This document shows positions 1-10,500 of a DNA stretch of 64,000 bases, piece after piece (within the stretch, counting starts at the first letter, position 1; every line of letters begins with the position of its first letter). The position numbers and the translations under genes were made by a program. The stretch comes from Burhinus oedicnemus. Its lineage: Eukaryota > Chordata > Aves > Charadriiformes > Burhinidae. Where the stretch lies: the NCBI GenBank assembly GCA_008921705.1, contig VFFE01009063.1:171766-235765 (forward strand), written 5' to 3'. The notes below the pieces were generated by a model, which was given only the letters and a program-made list of their open reading frames with translations, searched no databases and was not told where the DNA came from.

Positions 1-425
1 TATATGATTCTATATGACTAATAATTTAGTATTAAGGGACTTAAGCTGCTGCTACAGACACAGCGTCACAGCTTTTGTCCCCAAAAGCTTAAATAAAGCC
101 CATTTAAAGAGCAGGTTAATTGTGCTTTGGCTGTACATCACAGCCAGCCCACTCTCTCTTTACTATCTAGTTAAATATGTTCAGGGCTGAATGGGGAAGG
201 AAGGGGTGTGACACTGGAGGTTTCACAGAACAGCACACGTCGTATTAGGAGGACCCGCAAGGCTGGTCCGTACCCCACTGGATGCACCTACCTTTGCGTC
301 GCCTGGTTTGCTGTGTTGGTGCCAGCAGAAGGGGGAGGAAGACGGGGGGGGGGTGTGTGTGTCACAGTTCCTGTTCCTACCTGGTTTAAGTGGTTTTCTT
401 CTCGACTGTATTCAGTAGCTGCTTT
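1..425. other. No gene recognised
   Basis: AT-rich left edge. If the unidentified gene at 426-2245 is real, this is its 3' UTR or flank. A plus-strand AATAAA is present near 93. No coding exon or repeat family is recognised. Confidence 0.4.
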
Positions 426-579
426 TCAGCTCCCAAGTTGGAGCCGATTCTTTTCTGGGCTAATCCTCTCCAGCACTGGGAGGACATAATCATACTCGCT
501 TTTCCTGAGAAGAAGAATAGTATCGATCCGAGAGGCCACCAGTGCAGCCTGTTCTACCAAAGGTGGTTGCTCACCCTCT
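426..579 (-). CDS. Unidentified gene, candidate last exon
   Basis: 50 codons and a TGA after the acceptor CTGCCCTCAG. The peptide is rich in Leu, Glu and Arg and looks helical. No AATAAA is seen on this strand between here and the left edge, so the 3' end of the transcript may lie outside the window. Confidence 0.45.
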
Positions 580-2245
580 CTGAGGGCAGAGCTACCGCTT
601 TCCGGCAGCCAGCTAAGGCTCCCCAGCTCCATTTCAGAGCCACACCAGCGGTGCCAAAACTACTTTTCTAATGCGTCTCAAATTGAAAACAGGAAGTGAA
701 TTGCTCACTTGGCTGCCTACCTGATGTGAGGAAAGAGATACATGGACCCAGGGGAGATGTCATTTCTCCTTGCATTATGTTCAGACAACACAGGATCTGG
801 CAGTTTTGGTTGAGCACCAGAAATCCTCGCACACCTAAAAACGAGCCCTGAGAGGACAGTGCGTCAGTGAACGCGCTCACACGTACGTACTCACTCGTTG
901 CGAAGAAAAAACGTGAGGTGTTTCAGAACAAGACTGTTAATAACATTGATGAAAGTTCCCGTAACAGTCCCTGGATATCTTCCAGCGTAATGAGATCACT
1001 GGCTGAAAAGTGCTTCAGGAGCTTTACAAAGCTGAGAAAGGATTTACCCTTCTCTACAGCTGGCTGTTCTGGAGAGCTCCAAGGGGGGAATTGCTCCGAC
1101 TCCCAGTAAGAGGAGGGAAGATGCTCCATATCCAGCTCCTGCCCTGCCTGCTTTGGCTCCACAACTCTCAAACGCAGATTTTGGCAGTGGAGGAACCTTA
1201 TACTAGGAAAACGTAATTGGTCTAATCCGCCTCCCTGCTTAGCGAGGAGACCAGTAAATCTTGTATTTTAATGTTTTGGCCACGCACTCACCCAATGGCT
1301 AAAACTTTCTGGGAGTTCTCTAGCTGGATCTGCTACTGCGTGCCAAGGATCTTTTACTGCTGCTAATCGTCTCCTAATCGTTTAATGGCTCCCTCCGGTT
1401 ACGAGATGAATCACCAGTAGGCGTAACACCACCGCACACCACTGAAAACAGAGCTCGCCCTTCCCCTCCAGCAAAAAATCCACAATCTGCAGCACTTCAT
1501 GGAAAGCTGGGAAGCGGGAGCATCTTCGGGTGCCGAGTTAGTCACCAAGGATGAGCCAAGGATGACAATTCCATGGCCCTATGAGGGCCACGCACGCTGT
1601 TTCAGTAACGAAGGCATCTCATTTCCTTGCCGGTCTGCAAGCCTGTGCAGAGCCAGCGCAGGCTGTGGCTGTCACCGTGTCTGCGCCAGGCTCACTGGGA
1701 CGCTGGTGTCCCCCACCTGCACAGGCTTTTTGCAGAGCATTTAACCATCAGGAAACCAGCGGGTGTGAGTAGAAGCTGGGCTGGGGCAAGCAGAAAGCCA
1801 GGCTGTAGCTGACGGCGTGTGTGTACATCCCTGAAGCGCACTAGATTTTCTCTGTTGTAAAAGTCCTGTGGAACTAATGCATTTGTAGGAGCTACAAGTG
1901 AATCTTCTCCTAAGCCACGCTCCAAACCACCCACTGTTCCAGCTACATGGACGGTGACCACCCTTGGTCTCAGTGATACAGCCAAGTCATTGGTGGAGGA
2001 AGCATCCCACATCCCTTTCTCCCACTCCAGGGCTGGCTCACCCTTAGCTCCACTTCTCCACTCACTCTTACCTGTCCCAGAGACACGAGTATGGGCTGTG
2101 TCCCATCTTGCGGCACAGTTTTCTGAACCGATTTTGAGGAAGAAGGCTTGAAGGAGCTGTGTTTTCTCCCCATCAGATCCCGCACACCATGCCACGTCGT
2201 CTCGCTCGCTCCCACCTCTGTCTCACCCAACCACGCAGACAACAT
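426..2245 (-). CDS. Putative unidentified spliced gene, C-terminal part
   Basis: Five candidate exons on the minus strand (2245-2072, 1329-1292, 1202-1048, 847-721, 579-426) join in one open frame ending in TGA at 428-426. Their phases agree: 174 nt (phase 0), 38 nt (ends phase 2), 155 nt (ends phase 1), 127 nt (ends phase 2), 154 nt with stop. The joined product is about 182 residues. The last exon is natural-looking, with the segments VASRIDTILLLRKSEYDY and VLPVLERISPEKNRL. I do not recognise the family and give no function. It lies downstream of LAT2 on the same strand, where human has RFC2 in the opposite direction, and it does not resemble RFC2. Upstream exons may be missing, and the first exon could begin at its own ATG or continue from an earlier exon. 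The individual exons could be chance ORFs in GC-rich DNA; the phase agreement is the main support. Confidence 0.4.
721..847 (-). CDS. Unidentified gene, candidate exon 4
   Basis: 127 nt flanked by a strong acceptor (GTCCTCTCAG) and a strong donor (CATCAG then GTAGGC). Two frames are open. The frame matching the neighbouring exons reads LPDPVLSEHNARRNDISPG. The other open frame reads LGVRGFLVLNQNCQILCCLN and would need different flanking sites. Confidence 0.45.
1048..1202 (-). CDS. Unidentified gene, candidate exon 3
   Basis: 155 nt from the acceptor TTTTCCTAG to the donor AAGG then GTAAAT. It encodes IRFLHCQNLRLRVVEPKQ followed by an acidic, aromatic stretch with SYWESEQFPPW. The open frame continues past the donor to 923, so read-through is an alternative. 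Confidence 0.4.
1292..1329 (-). CDS. Unidentified gene, candidate exon 2
   Basis: A 38-nt exon reading IQLENSQKVLAI plus two bases, with a consensus donor GG then GTGAGT. The acceptor (GTAGCAG) has a poor pyrimidine tract, so this is the weakest exon of the set. Confidence 0.25.
2072..2245 (-). CDS. Unidentified gene, candidate exon 1
   Basis: 58 codons with no stop, preceded by an acceptor-like GATGCAG and followed by a good donor (GACAG then GTAAGA). It opens with ATG, so it may be a start exon or an internal one. It is rich in Ser and Lys in the middle (FKPSSSKSVQKTVPQDG). Confidence 0.35.
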
Positions 2246-3720
2246 CTGCATCACAGCAAGCCATAATAAAACAATAGATTTTCTTTGGAGGCTTTTCGAT
2301 TTTAATAAATAAGTGATACAATGGTGCCAAATCTGTGCGTCGGGGCTCAAGAGACAAGGGTTACGTTTCAGGGCTGCTGTTCCCTGTGGCAATACTGAAA
2401 GGCTGGTGCAGTTTCTGAGGCTGGTGCCTGTGGCTCGGACCTTCTCAGTTGTTGCAGGGTCTTTGTATCGTTATAAAACGGATACCGAAACCCCAGGAAA
2501 AGTGCCATAGACAGATACTGGGAATTACACGCTGTAGGTAAGGCAGAGATTTAATCCTCTTTAGTCTTTAGCTTTTGTGAACAGGTTGGTATCTCATTTA
2601 GTTCCAGAGAACCACCTCTGCCTTGCCGGTTCCTCTCTTGTAGGAAACCGCTTCTGTAGGAGAGCATGGGAACTACATCAGAACATAATCCCTATGTCTT
2701 AATACCATCGTGCAGGAGTCACCCTGACAAATTAAGTAGCTGGCTGCATTACTGCTCAGCCATTGAAAGATTCGTTTCATGCTTGACAGGAGAAAACATT
2801 GGATGGCCTGGCCACCATCCCTCAAACAGCCGCGGAGGGAAATGAGACGGGATAACGAGCTCTTGGCTTGCCCGTGGCCACTGCCAGGCAGAGTGCTATC
2901 TCCAGTGGCAGGTTTGCAATTGGTCTCCTGTGGGACTTCAAGCAGAGCATTTCTTCCTTTCAGCGGCACCCCTTCTATGTGATCTTGGGAACAATTGGGA
3001 GAAGAGATTTCACTGAGGGATCAAAGTCTTCCCTCTCCCTGTGCGCGTGCTCGCTGGGTGTGCTCGTGCAGCTCAGCAAAGGACTCCTTCAGACTTTACG
3101 CAGAACACTTGAAAAAAAGGGGAAAAAATAGTGAGTCCACTGACTTTTAATCTCTCCTTTCAACTTCTCCACTCTGCTGCCTGCTACGTTTTCTTTCCAG
3201 GGACAAGTAGTGAGGTACACTACACAATGTCCACGGCTAAGCAGGAGCCCCAGCCGTGCTCCCGGACAACGATCCCCGAGCAGAGCAGAGGGCACAGAGG
3301 TACCACCCTCCCTTGGTGGAGAACTTGTGCTGGCATTTGTGGGTTGGACATGGGGATTTTTTAGCCTTACACCGCTAGCAAAGGCGATAACAGAGGCATG
3401 GTTATAATGGCAAAAAGTGCATTGGCAATTTCAGTTTACTTGCAGAGCTGCCAGAAGGTAGTTACACATACAGCCACCATAGCATGTTGCTAGGGCTTCC
3501 GAGTGGAGGTTTTCCCAGAAAATCTGTATGACCAGAGCTTTGCAAGACAGCTATTCCTCCCTCTTCGGCCTTCCCAGCATCATTTATCACTTTTAGGGGG
3601 GTGGATTTATGGCGTCCCTCTCCCAGCTGGAATCCTAGTCCAGTCTGGAGCAGCGTGACCAGCACTACACGCTCTAACCAGCATGTAGAGACACCACAGA
3701 TCTATACATTAGCACAGCGG
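2246..3720. other. Interval between LAT2 3' end and the putative gene
   Basis: No supported exon. Several short open frames occur on both strands, but none has splice sites and phase that join to a neighbour. It may hold upstream exons of the unidentified minus-strand gene that I could not define. Confidence 0.35.
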
Positions 3721-3723
3721 TGG

Positions 3724-3729
3724 TTTATT
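3724..3729 (-). terminator. Candidate LAT2 poly(A) signal
   Basis: AATAAA on the minus strand, about 700 nt after the LAT2 stop codon. It is followed about 30 nt on by a GT-rich stretch (TCTGTGGTGTCTC), as expected of a cleavage region. The assignment rests on position and motif only. Confidence 0.45.
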
Positions 3730-4426
3730 TTCCTCTTTCCCTTTCCCAGCGATCCACATACACTCGTCTGCCGAGAACTCAGCTGGCGTTTGCTGCGAGC
3801 TCTCCGCAAAGCCTCCGGGAGCCTGCTTTGAGCCGTAACAGCTAATGCAGAACCTGTCGCGGCGTTTGGTATATCTGGGGCTGCTTTTCTTCCGTACGTC
3901 ACCATGCATTCCCCCTTACTCAGTGTCATGCAGCTCTCCGCAGATGCTTTTTACTTGAACTGCCTTGAGTAGTTCTTTATCATCAGCATCAGGTTGCTGC
4001 TGATAACGGGGCAGGATATGCGGTCGTAGCAGGGCAGGCAGGGCTCGGCTGAGCCCGGGGAATCCCTTACGCTGCTCAGCCTCCCAGCTGCACAGACCGG
4101 AGGGGTTTGGGGGGGTTCCTGCCCACAGCACATAGCAGTGCCGCGCCAAGCTGCTCCGAAGCACTTCGGAGTTCCTGTTGGAGGAGGGCAGCGCTGGGAC
4201 ACGGACTTTGACAAATTTGTCTCCACGATCGGCATTAGTCAGCTTGGCATCAGCCAGAGCCCTGGCACGGCATGGAGCGGGCTGCCCCTTCTCCCTGCAC
4301 TGCCCGCACGGGCTGCCGGGCACCGGCTGGCCCCGCCGGCAAGGGGCAAAGCTCCAGCCGAGCTCTCTTTGGCACAAACACAATCCTCCTACCCCTAAAT
4401 AAATACATCAACCGTTTGCTCTCTTT

Positions 4427-4515
4427 TTACCTTTGCTTTGACAGCGGGGCAGGGCCTGACGCAGCGGCCGCGTTAACGTAGTCTGGCTCGTCATCCGGGC
4501 TTTCTGTCCACAGAG
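4427..4515 (-). CDS. LAT2: LAT2 last coding exon
   Basis: Encodes SPDDEPDYVNAAAASG and ends at TAA (4429-4427). The DEPDYVN block matches the human C-terminal Grb2 site (GEPDYVN). Two in-frame acceptors 12 nt apart (CCCACAG and GTGGACAG) could give forms differing by four residues. The stop overlaps a donor-like GTAAAA, so a further spliced 3' exon cannot be excluded. Confidence 0.85.
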
Positions 4516-7500
4516 CTGTGGGTGAGGATGGGAAGCACTGGTCAGTAAGCGGGTTGATCTGAAAACACATGCACACCAGAGACACTCCGTGCATCCCGCC
4601 AATATTTAGCCTTCGGTGCCGTCACGTTTTTGCGCCTGGGCTAAGAAAGCTCAGATCACAGCGTCAAGGTCCCCTTGAAAGGGCTTCCAAGTGGTCACAA
4701 GCAAATCTGCGAACGCCCTGCGAGCAGCGAGCGTGGACAGCGTTTGGGAGCCAAGAGAGACCGACTTAGATTTGATCTAGAGAGTGCGCAAACAGGATAA
4801 CAAGAATCAGTTTGCTTAGGCAGCTTCCACCCCGGAGGCGGAAAGCTCTTCAATATGTATGTATGCAGTCACCACTATCTCCCAGGCCAGACTACCCCCT
4901 GCGCTGCACAGGAAGCCACACGTTAGATTAAACTGCTGTTTAAAGGTTAGCTTAAGAAACGTGTGCCCCTGATTGCTGCAGGAGAGCCGCCGGCTGACCC
5001 ACGGGATGTGCGTGCTGCACATTTCTGTGTCGGAGGGGATTACAATGCTGAGCTTGCACCAGGGCAGCTTCGGAACGTAAGAGGATGTAAGACGTGAAGA
5101 GCACCGTTCTTCTGTAGCATCCCGCCGTCAGGGTTTCGGCACAGCCACCTACATGGTGGCCTTTCAAGTACTAGAAACACCATGTCCCATCAGAGCAGCG
5201 TTCCGTTACAAGCGTGTGTAGCATTTTGCGCGTTGCCTTAGGTGTTTATTGCGGACAATTAGGGAAAAAAAAAATAACTGAAGACGGGGGCGATGGCTGC
5301 ATTGCCCCAGGCATGGTCTATACTGGTCTAGCGCGACGGGCACCCTGCCCACGAGCCCCATCCCTAAATAGTAAACAGTTGCTGAGAACATACCTTCCGC
5401 GTGCTGGAGTTTCCATACGTGTATCGCCGCGCTGTTCTCATAGTCTACGGCATCATCTGTGACTAAGAAGAGTTTGGACAGGATGATGCTGAACAGCGAA
5501 TGGACTAAAAACGGACCTTTGTGAAACCCCCCTCCTACCGCCGCACCCCGGCCGCCCCCTGCACGTGGCTGAGTTTCCAGCCGGGCGGCTGCCGCAGGTC
5601 TGCTGATGCTGCCTCATCGCTTTTCCAGCCCTGACCACGCGCCTGGATGTCTGCAGGCACGGATGGGGATCAGACTGGTCCCCGCCGCTCCTGTCCTCCT
5701 CTAATCACTCTGTACAAAGCCAGGCAGGAGTGGGGCAGGCTCTAGCAGTGCAGAAAGTGTTAATTCACTGAAGGAAACCAACTTGGCTTCCTATTTTGAT
5801 TGCAACATCCCAGGACAGAAGCTGGAGGCCCTTAAGCAGACACTGTGGTCCAACATCCTCCTCCAGCGGCTCCCTGCCTGGCCGTGGTGAGAAACCTGAG
5901 CCGGGGGCTAGAACCGTGATCAACCTTGGCTGTAACAACACCGAAAGACCTAGAGAAGCAATGCAGACCCCAAAGCTCCTGGACTGCTGCAAAGAGCTCC
6001 TAATCAAAGGGATCGGCTCAGAGGTGAGCTCTCAGCCCGTAAGGTATCACCACGTGCATTTTCCTGCAGAAAGGGGAGATGCTCCATGTCTGCACTGTGC
6101 CTGCGGCAGCCCCTGCACCCCAGTTCCACCGGCACGGAACTGATAGGAAGAGCTGAGCCTGCGAACGAGGAGGGTTTCCCTCGGCTGAGCACATCGGCGT
6201 CCCTCTCTGCGCTTCCACATACCTTTTTGGGACACGCACGGACCACGACGGCAACACACCTACCCGGATCGGCGCCATGAGACACTCCGACGATGACGTT
6301 TTGATAGGAATTGGAATCCTCCTCTTTCTCTGGTGGAGAGAAGAAAGAGGGGGGAAAAAGGGCTGAAGGAAACATAGGTGACCTGGGAAGATCCATCAGC
6401 ACCTGCAGGAGAGGGCTGTTTCCCAGAACAAAACGGACATTAGCTAAAAAATCTTTAGTCTTGGGGACGGCCTGTGCTGACCCAGGGATGGGGCATCCCC
6501 GGCACAGTTGAACCGGGCGATCGCCGCCCCACAGGAGCACCATCACCGATGCCCTGGAGCGCCGGCCAAGCCTCTCTGGCCACGGCACCATCCACAGAGC
6601 CACCCGAGGGCGAGCAGCCAAAGCTGGACCTGATGAGGCACCGTGACTTTTCTTACAGATAGAAATAAACACCGATAAGCATAATTACCAGCCCTACAGC
6701 AGCCGCTAAGGCGAAGAGGGGGAGGGCTGGCTCCAGCAAGAGGTGAATCCCCAGGCTCCCAGCCCAGGGTAGCAGTTGGGAGGGGATTTTCCTTCCTAAT
6801 GAGCAGTAAACTTGTGACTGCGGTGTCTTCTTGGGCTTATTTTCAGTTTCTGGGAAGGAACCGAGCCCCAGTGCAAGCACAATATCTGTCTAAGCCCAGT
6901 ACACAAATCTATCTTCTAGATGCTACCTAGAACCAAAATCTGCTTAAAAGAATTTAAAAAAAAAACCAAAAACAAACAAAAAAACAAACCAACTCCAAGC
7001 TCTTTGTTCTGTTGCTGGTTATTTCAGCTCTCTGGACGGGCCCCGTGAGCAGCCGAGCCACGTGAGTCCCTGTATTGCTAACCTCAAACCCTGCAGCCAC
7101 CGACGCTGACACCACCACTGACACCCAACAGTCGGTGTGGTCACGGCACCTCAGCTGGAAAAGCTCGCAGACAGCCTAAGCACCGCTGCCGCCCACCCTG
7201 CTTCTCCAAAGCCTCCTGGAAGGGGAGAAGCACCGAGCGCAGCAGAGGGACCCGTCCCAGCCAGGACGGGCAGACCCTGCCGGGGTGAGGGCTCTGCTGT
7301 CCCGTCCATGCCGGGCAGTAGGGGAAGGCATGAGCCAAGGGAGCCACTCGGAGCAGCTCTGCAACAGCTTCGCCCTGGCACTACCTCTAGGTAGTCCTCA
7401 GCCACTGAAAAAGCATTAAAACTAACAAGGGATACAAAAAAAAAATCATGTTAATACATTCAGGTTTCTCTTTCTGTCCCCTCCCCCCTTTTTTTAAAAA

Positions 7501-10500
7501 TAAGGTAAATTTTTTTGGGGGAAACAAGATATTTCATTTCTCTTTTTTTTTTAATCTTTTTTTTTTCCTTCCCCCAGTCTCCTTAAGTTAAAAAAAAATA
7601 GGATTCATGTTTTGAAATTCATTTTAGGTAAAAATAGATTGATGTCTGAATCAGCGCAGAAAAATGCTGAGTACCCAGGGAGGCAAAAACATTTCATAGA
7701 CGCAATATTTGCCTTGAAAAGATGCATTCGAATGGAGTGGTGTATTTCATCCACCTTCTTTCGCTAACCTATAAACCAAGCGCACAAAATATTTGAAGGT
7801 GTCCCTTTGTTAAAAAGCTTCTGGACAAGGATGTGCCCTTTCCTGTAGGTCTGGGCAGGAAAACGGCCTCGTTACCCTGGAGCAATGGATAATTCGCTGC
7901 TGCCCAGAGGTGGAACAGAATAAGAACAAAATGTTTTGTGCAATCGGAGCCATGGATGCGTTTGGGCTGTCCTGTTTATAGCCAAGGGATGGACTGGTCG
8001 GGGCTTGGGCATCCCTCAGGCGCCGCGGCTCTGCTACATCCCTTAATGAATGTGTCTCCTGGACCCACGCGTGCTTCAGGCCATATGGCAATAACGCACA
8101 GACCTGGGCAAGAAAAGTCTCGTGGGCTCCCTGGAGCCACAGAACAGCCAGGCTGGTGGCTGGAGGAGAAACCCGTCCTGCTCGTGTGGAGACCTTACCG
8201 TTGGGTGGTGTGAAGAACCTGACACAGTTGTAGTAATCCAGAGATATGGGCTCCCTGCGAGAAGAAGAGCCGCCGTTAGCTTCTCCTGCCCGAGGCAGCC
8301 CACGGGCATCCCAGCCTGAGCTACAAGAGCGCCAGGACCGCACTGGGACCAGTATGGCGCCACTCGATTGCACCGGTGGGCAGCAGCCAGCTACTTACAC
8401 GTAGGCGGCGTCCCCTCGCAGGCAGTCCTCTGCAAGCACAAAGGGTTTGCCGTCAGCACACCATACCACTCCATAAACTCAAACCGCCATCCCAAAAAAA
8501 GCACAGCCGGAGACATTCCCCGAGCGCAGCTATAGCAGATGTCCCCAGCGGCCAGAAAGCCCCGGCACGGCCCCGAAGCCCCACCACAAGCAGAGCCGGG
8601 AGGCTGGAGCAGGGGACGGCAGCCCCCATCCACCCCACGCCCTGAGAAAACCAGGGCTCACCACTTCTCATGGACAGATCCTGCCAGCTGGCAGGGAGAT
8701 CGGGAATATCCTCCCGCGTTTGGGAAAGGAGAGCACAGCCCCACGCGCCAATAATCCTCTTAGGGCAAGCGCCAGCTCACGCTGCCCTGGGAGGGAGCCG
8801 GGGGCTTGCGAGCATCCCGTCCCCCTCCGCTCCGACCGTTAATCAGGTCAGCGCACGTCTTATAAAGCAATCACTAAATTAACCAAGCCGGAGCTCTGCC
8901 AGCCGCAGTGTCGGCTGCCTGCGCGCTCCCCGCCGGCCCTCATCCCCGGTAACCTCCCATGGCCTCGGCAGCCTTCCCTCCCCACACCCCCGGGCGCGCG
9001 GCCGCAGCATTTACCTGTCAGGAAATTCTGATACCTGGGCTCGCTCCTGCTCCCTGGGGAAAAGCAGAGGGGCACGTTACGCTCGGGCTCAGGCGGAGCG
9101 ATGGGAACCATTCCATGATGGAGCCACCGACCGTTTCGGCATCAGCAGCTCTGCCCTGCTCAGCTCTTTGCTTGGGGGACACGGCTGCGAGGTTGGACAC
9201 CCCAAGGCAGAGGTGTCGGGACAGCCAGGAATGATTATTTTACATCATCTGGCCCTGTGGCTCTAACCAGGACTGGTCAGCCATAGCAGCATGAGCACTG
9301 GATTTTAAACTCGGATCCAGGCTAGTTCTTAAGAATCTTAAGTCCTCCACCTGCAGTGCTGTGTCCAGCTCTGGGACACCCAACATCAGAAGGACATGGA
9401 CCTGTTGGAGCGGGTCCAGAGGAGGCTACGAAGATGATCAGAGGGTTACAGCACCTCTGCTGTGAGGACAGGCTGAGAGTTGGGGTCGTTCAGCCTGGAG
9501 AAGAGAAGGCTCCAGGGAGACCTTAGAGCCCCTTCCAGTCCCTAAAGGGGCTCCAGGAAAGCTGGGGAGGGACTCTGGATCAGGGAGTGGAGCGATAGGT
9601 TGAGGGGGAACGGTTTTCAACTGAAAGAGGGGAGATTTAGATTAGATCTCAGGAAGAAATTTACTGTGAGGGTGGTGAGACACTGGCCCAAGATTCCCAG
9701 AGAAGCTGTGGCTGCCCCATCCCTGGAGGTGTTCAAGGCCAGGTTGGACGGGGCCTTGAGCAACCTGGTCTAGTGGGAGGTGTCCCTGCCCATGGCAGGG
9801 GGGTTGGGACTAGATGATCTTTAAGGTCCCTTCCAACCCAAATCATTCTATGATTCTGTGATTAAGTGTCACTGTGCAGACCAGCCACAAGCATCGTGGG
9901 TAGGTGCTAGTAACAGCAGTTAATTTTGTCATCACCCAGCTTATTTCCGGGATAACCCCGTACCGTGCCCTGCCCGGGGTCCCAGCACTGAGTAACCAGC
10001 CTCTCGGAGGCTCCGTCTTCCCAAAACTGGTGGGAGGTCCCAGCCGGCACCTACACAAATAAGCCAAGATTTGCAACATCCCCATTTATGAATTTTGCAA
10101 TAGGTGCTTCCCCCGTGGCTGCGGGGATGGAGAGAGCATTGAACCAGTGCCCATCCCGGGGGAGTTGCTCACCGTATCCAGTGCGGCGGGAGGCACCCAG
10201 CTGCTCGGTGGTTTTCCTGAAATAGAGAAAAGGGAGCTAAAATCCTAGGTCTGAGCAAACTGTAGCAGGGGTTACAAACCACAGCAGTGACTAGGCCAGA
10301 AGGAGCATCTGTGAAACCTCCCTGTGACTTTGTACAGGAAACACATCAAGCAACGGGAAATGAAGAGTTTGGGGTCAAATCCCAAGATGGGACTAGCTAT
10401 GCCTGAATATTGCAGCAGAGTTATTGCGGCTGTGTAGTTCTTGGCTGTTTTGGTCATGGGGAGAAGGGGATTTCTTGTGCCAAACTGCTTAAAAGCAAAG

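Noticed and set aside
923..1047. Read-through of candidate exon 3 (FLSFVKLLKHFSASDLITLE)
   Set aside because: The peptide looks natural, but the good donor at 1047 gives phase agreement with the next two exons, while read-through ends in a stop without a clear donor. Kept as an alternative, not as the main model.
1..3720. RFC2, the expected neighbour of LAT2 from human synteny
   Set aside because: No plus-strand exon resembling the RFC2 C-terminus was found here. It may lie further left or be elsewhere in this genome.
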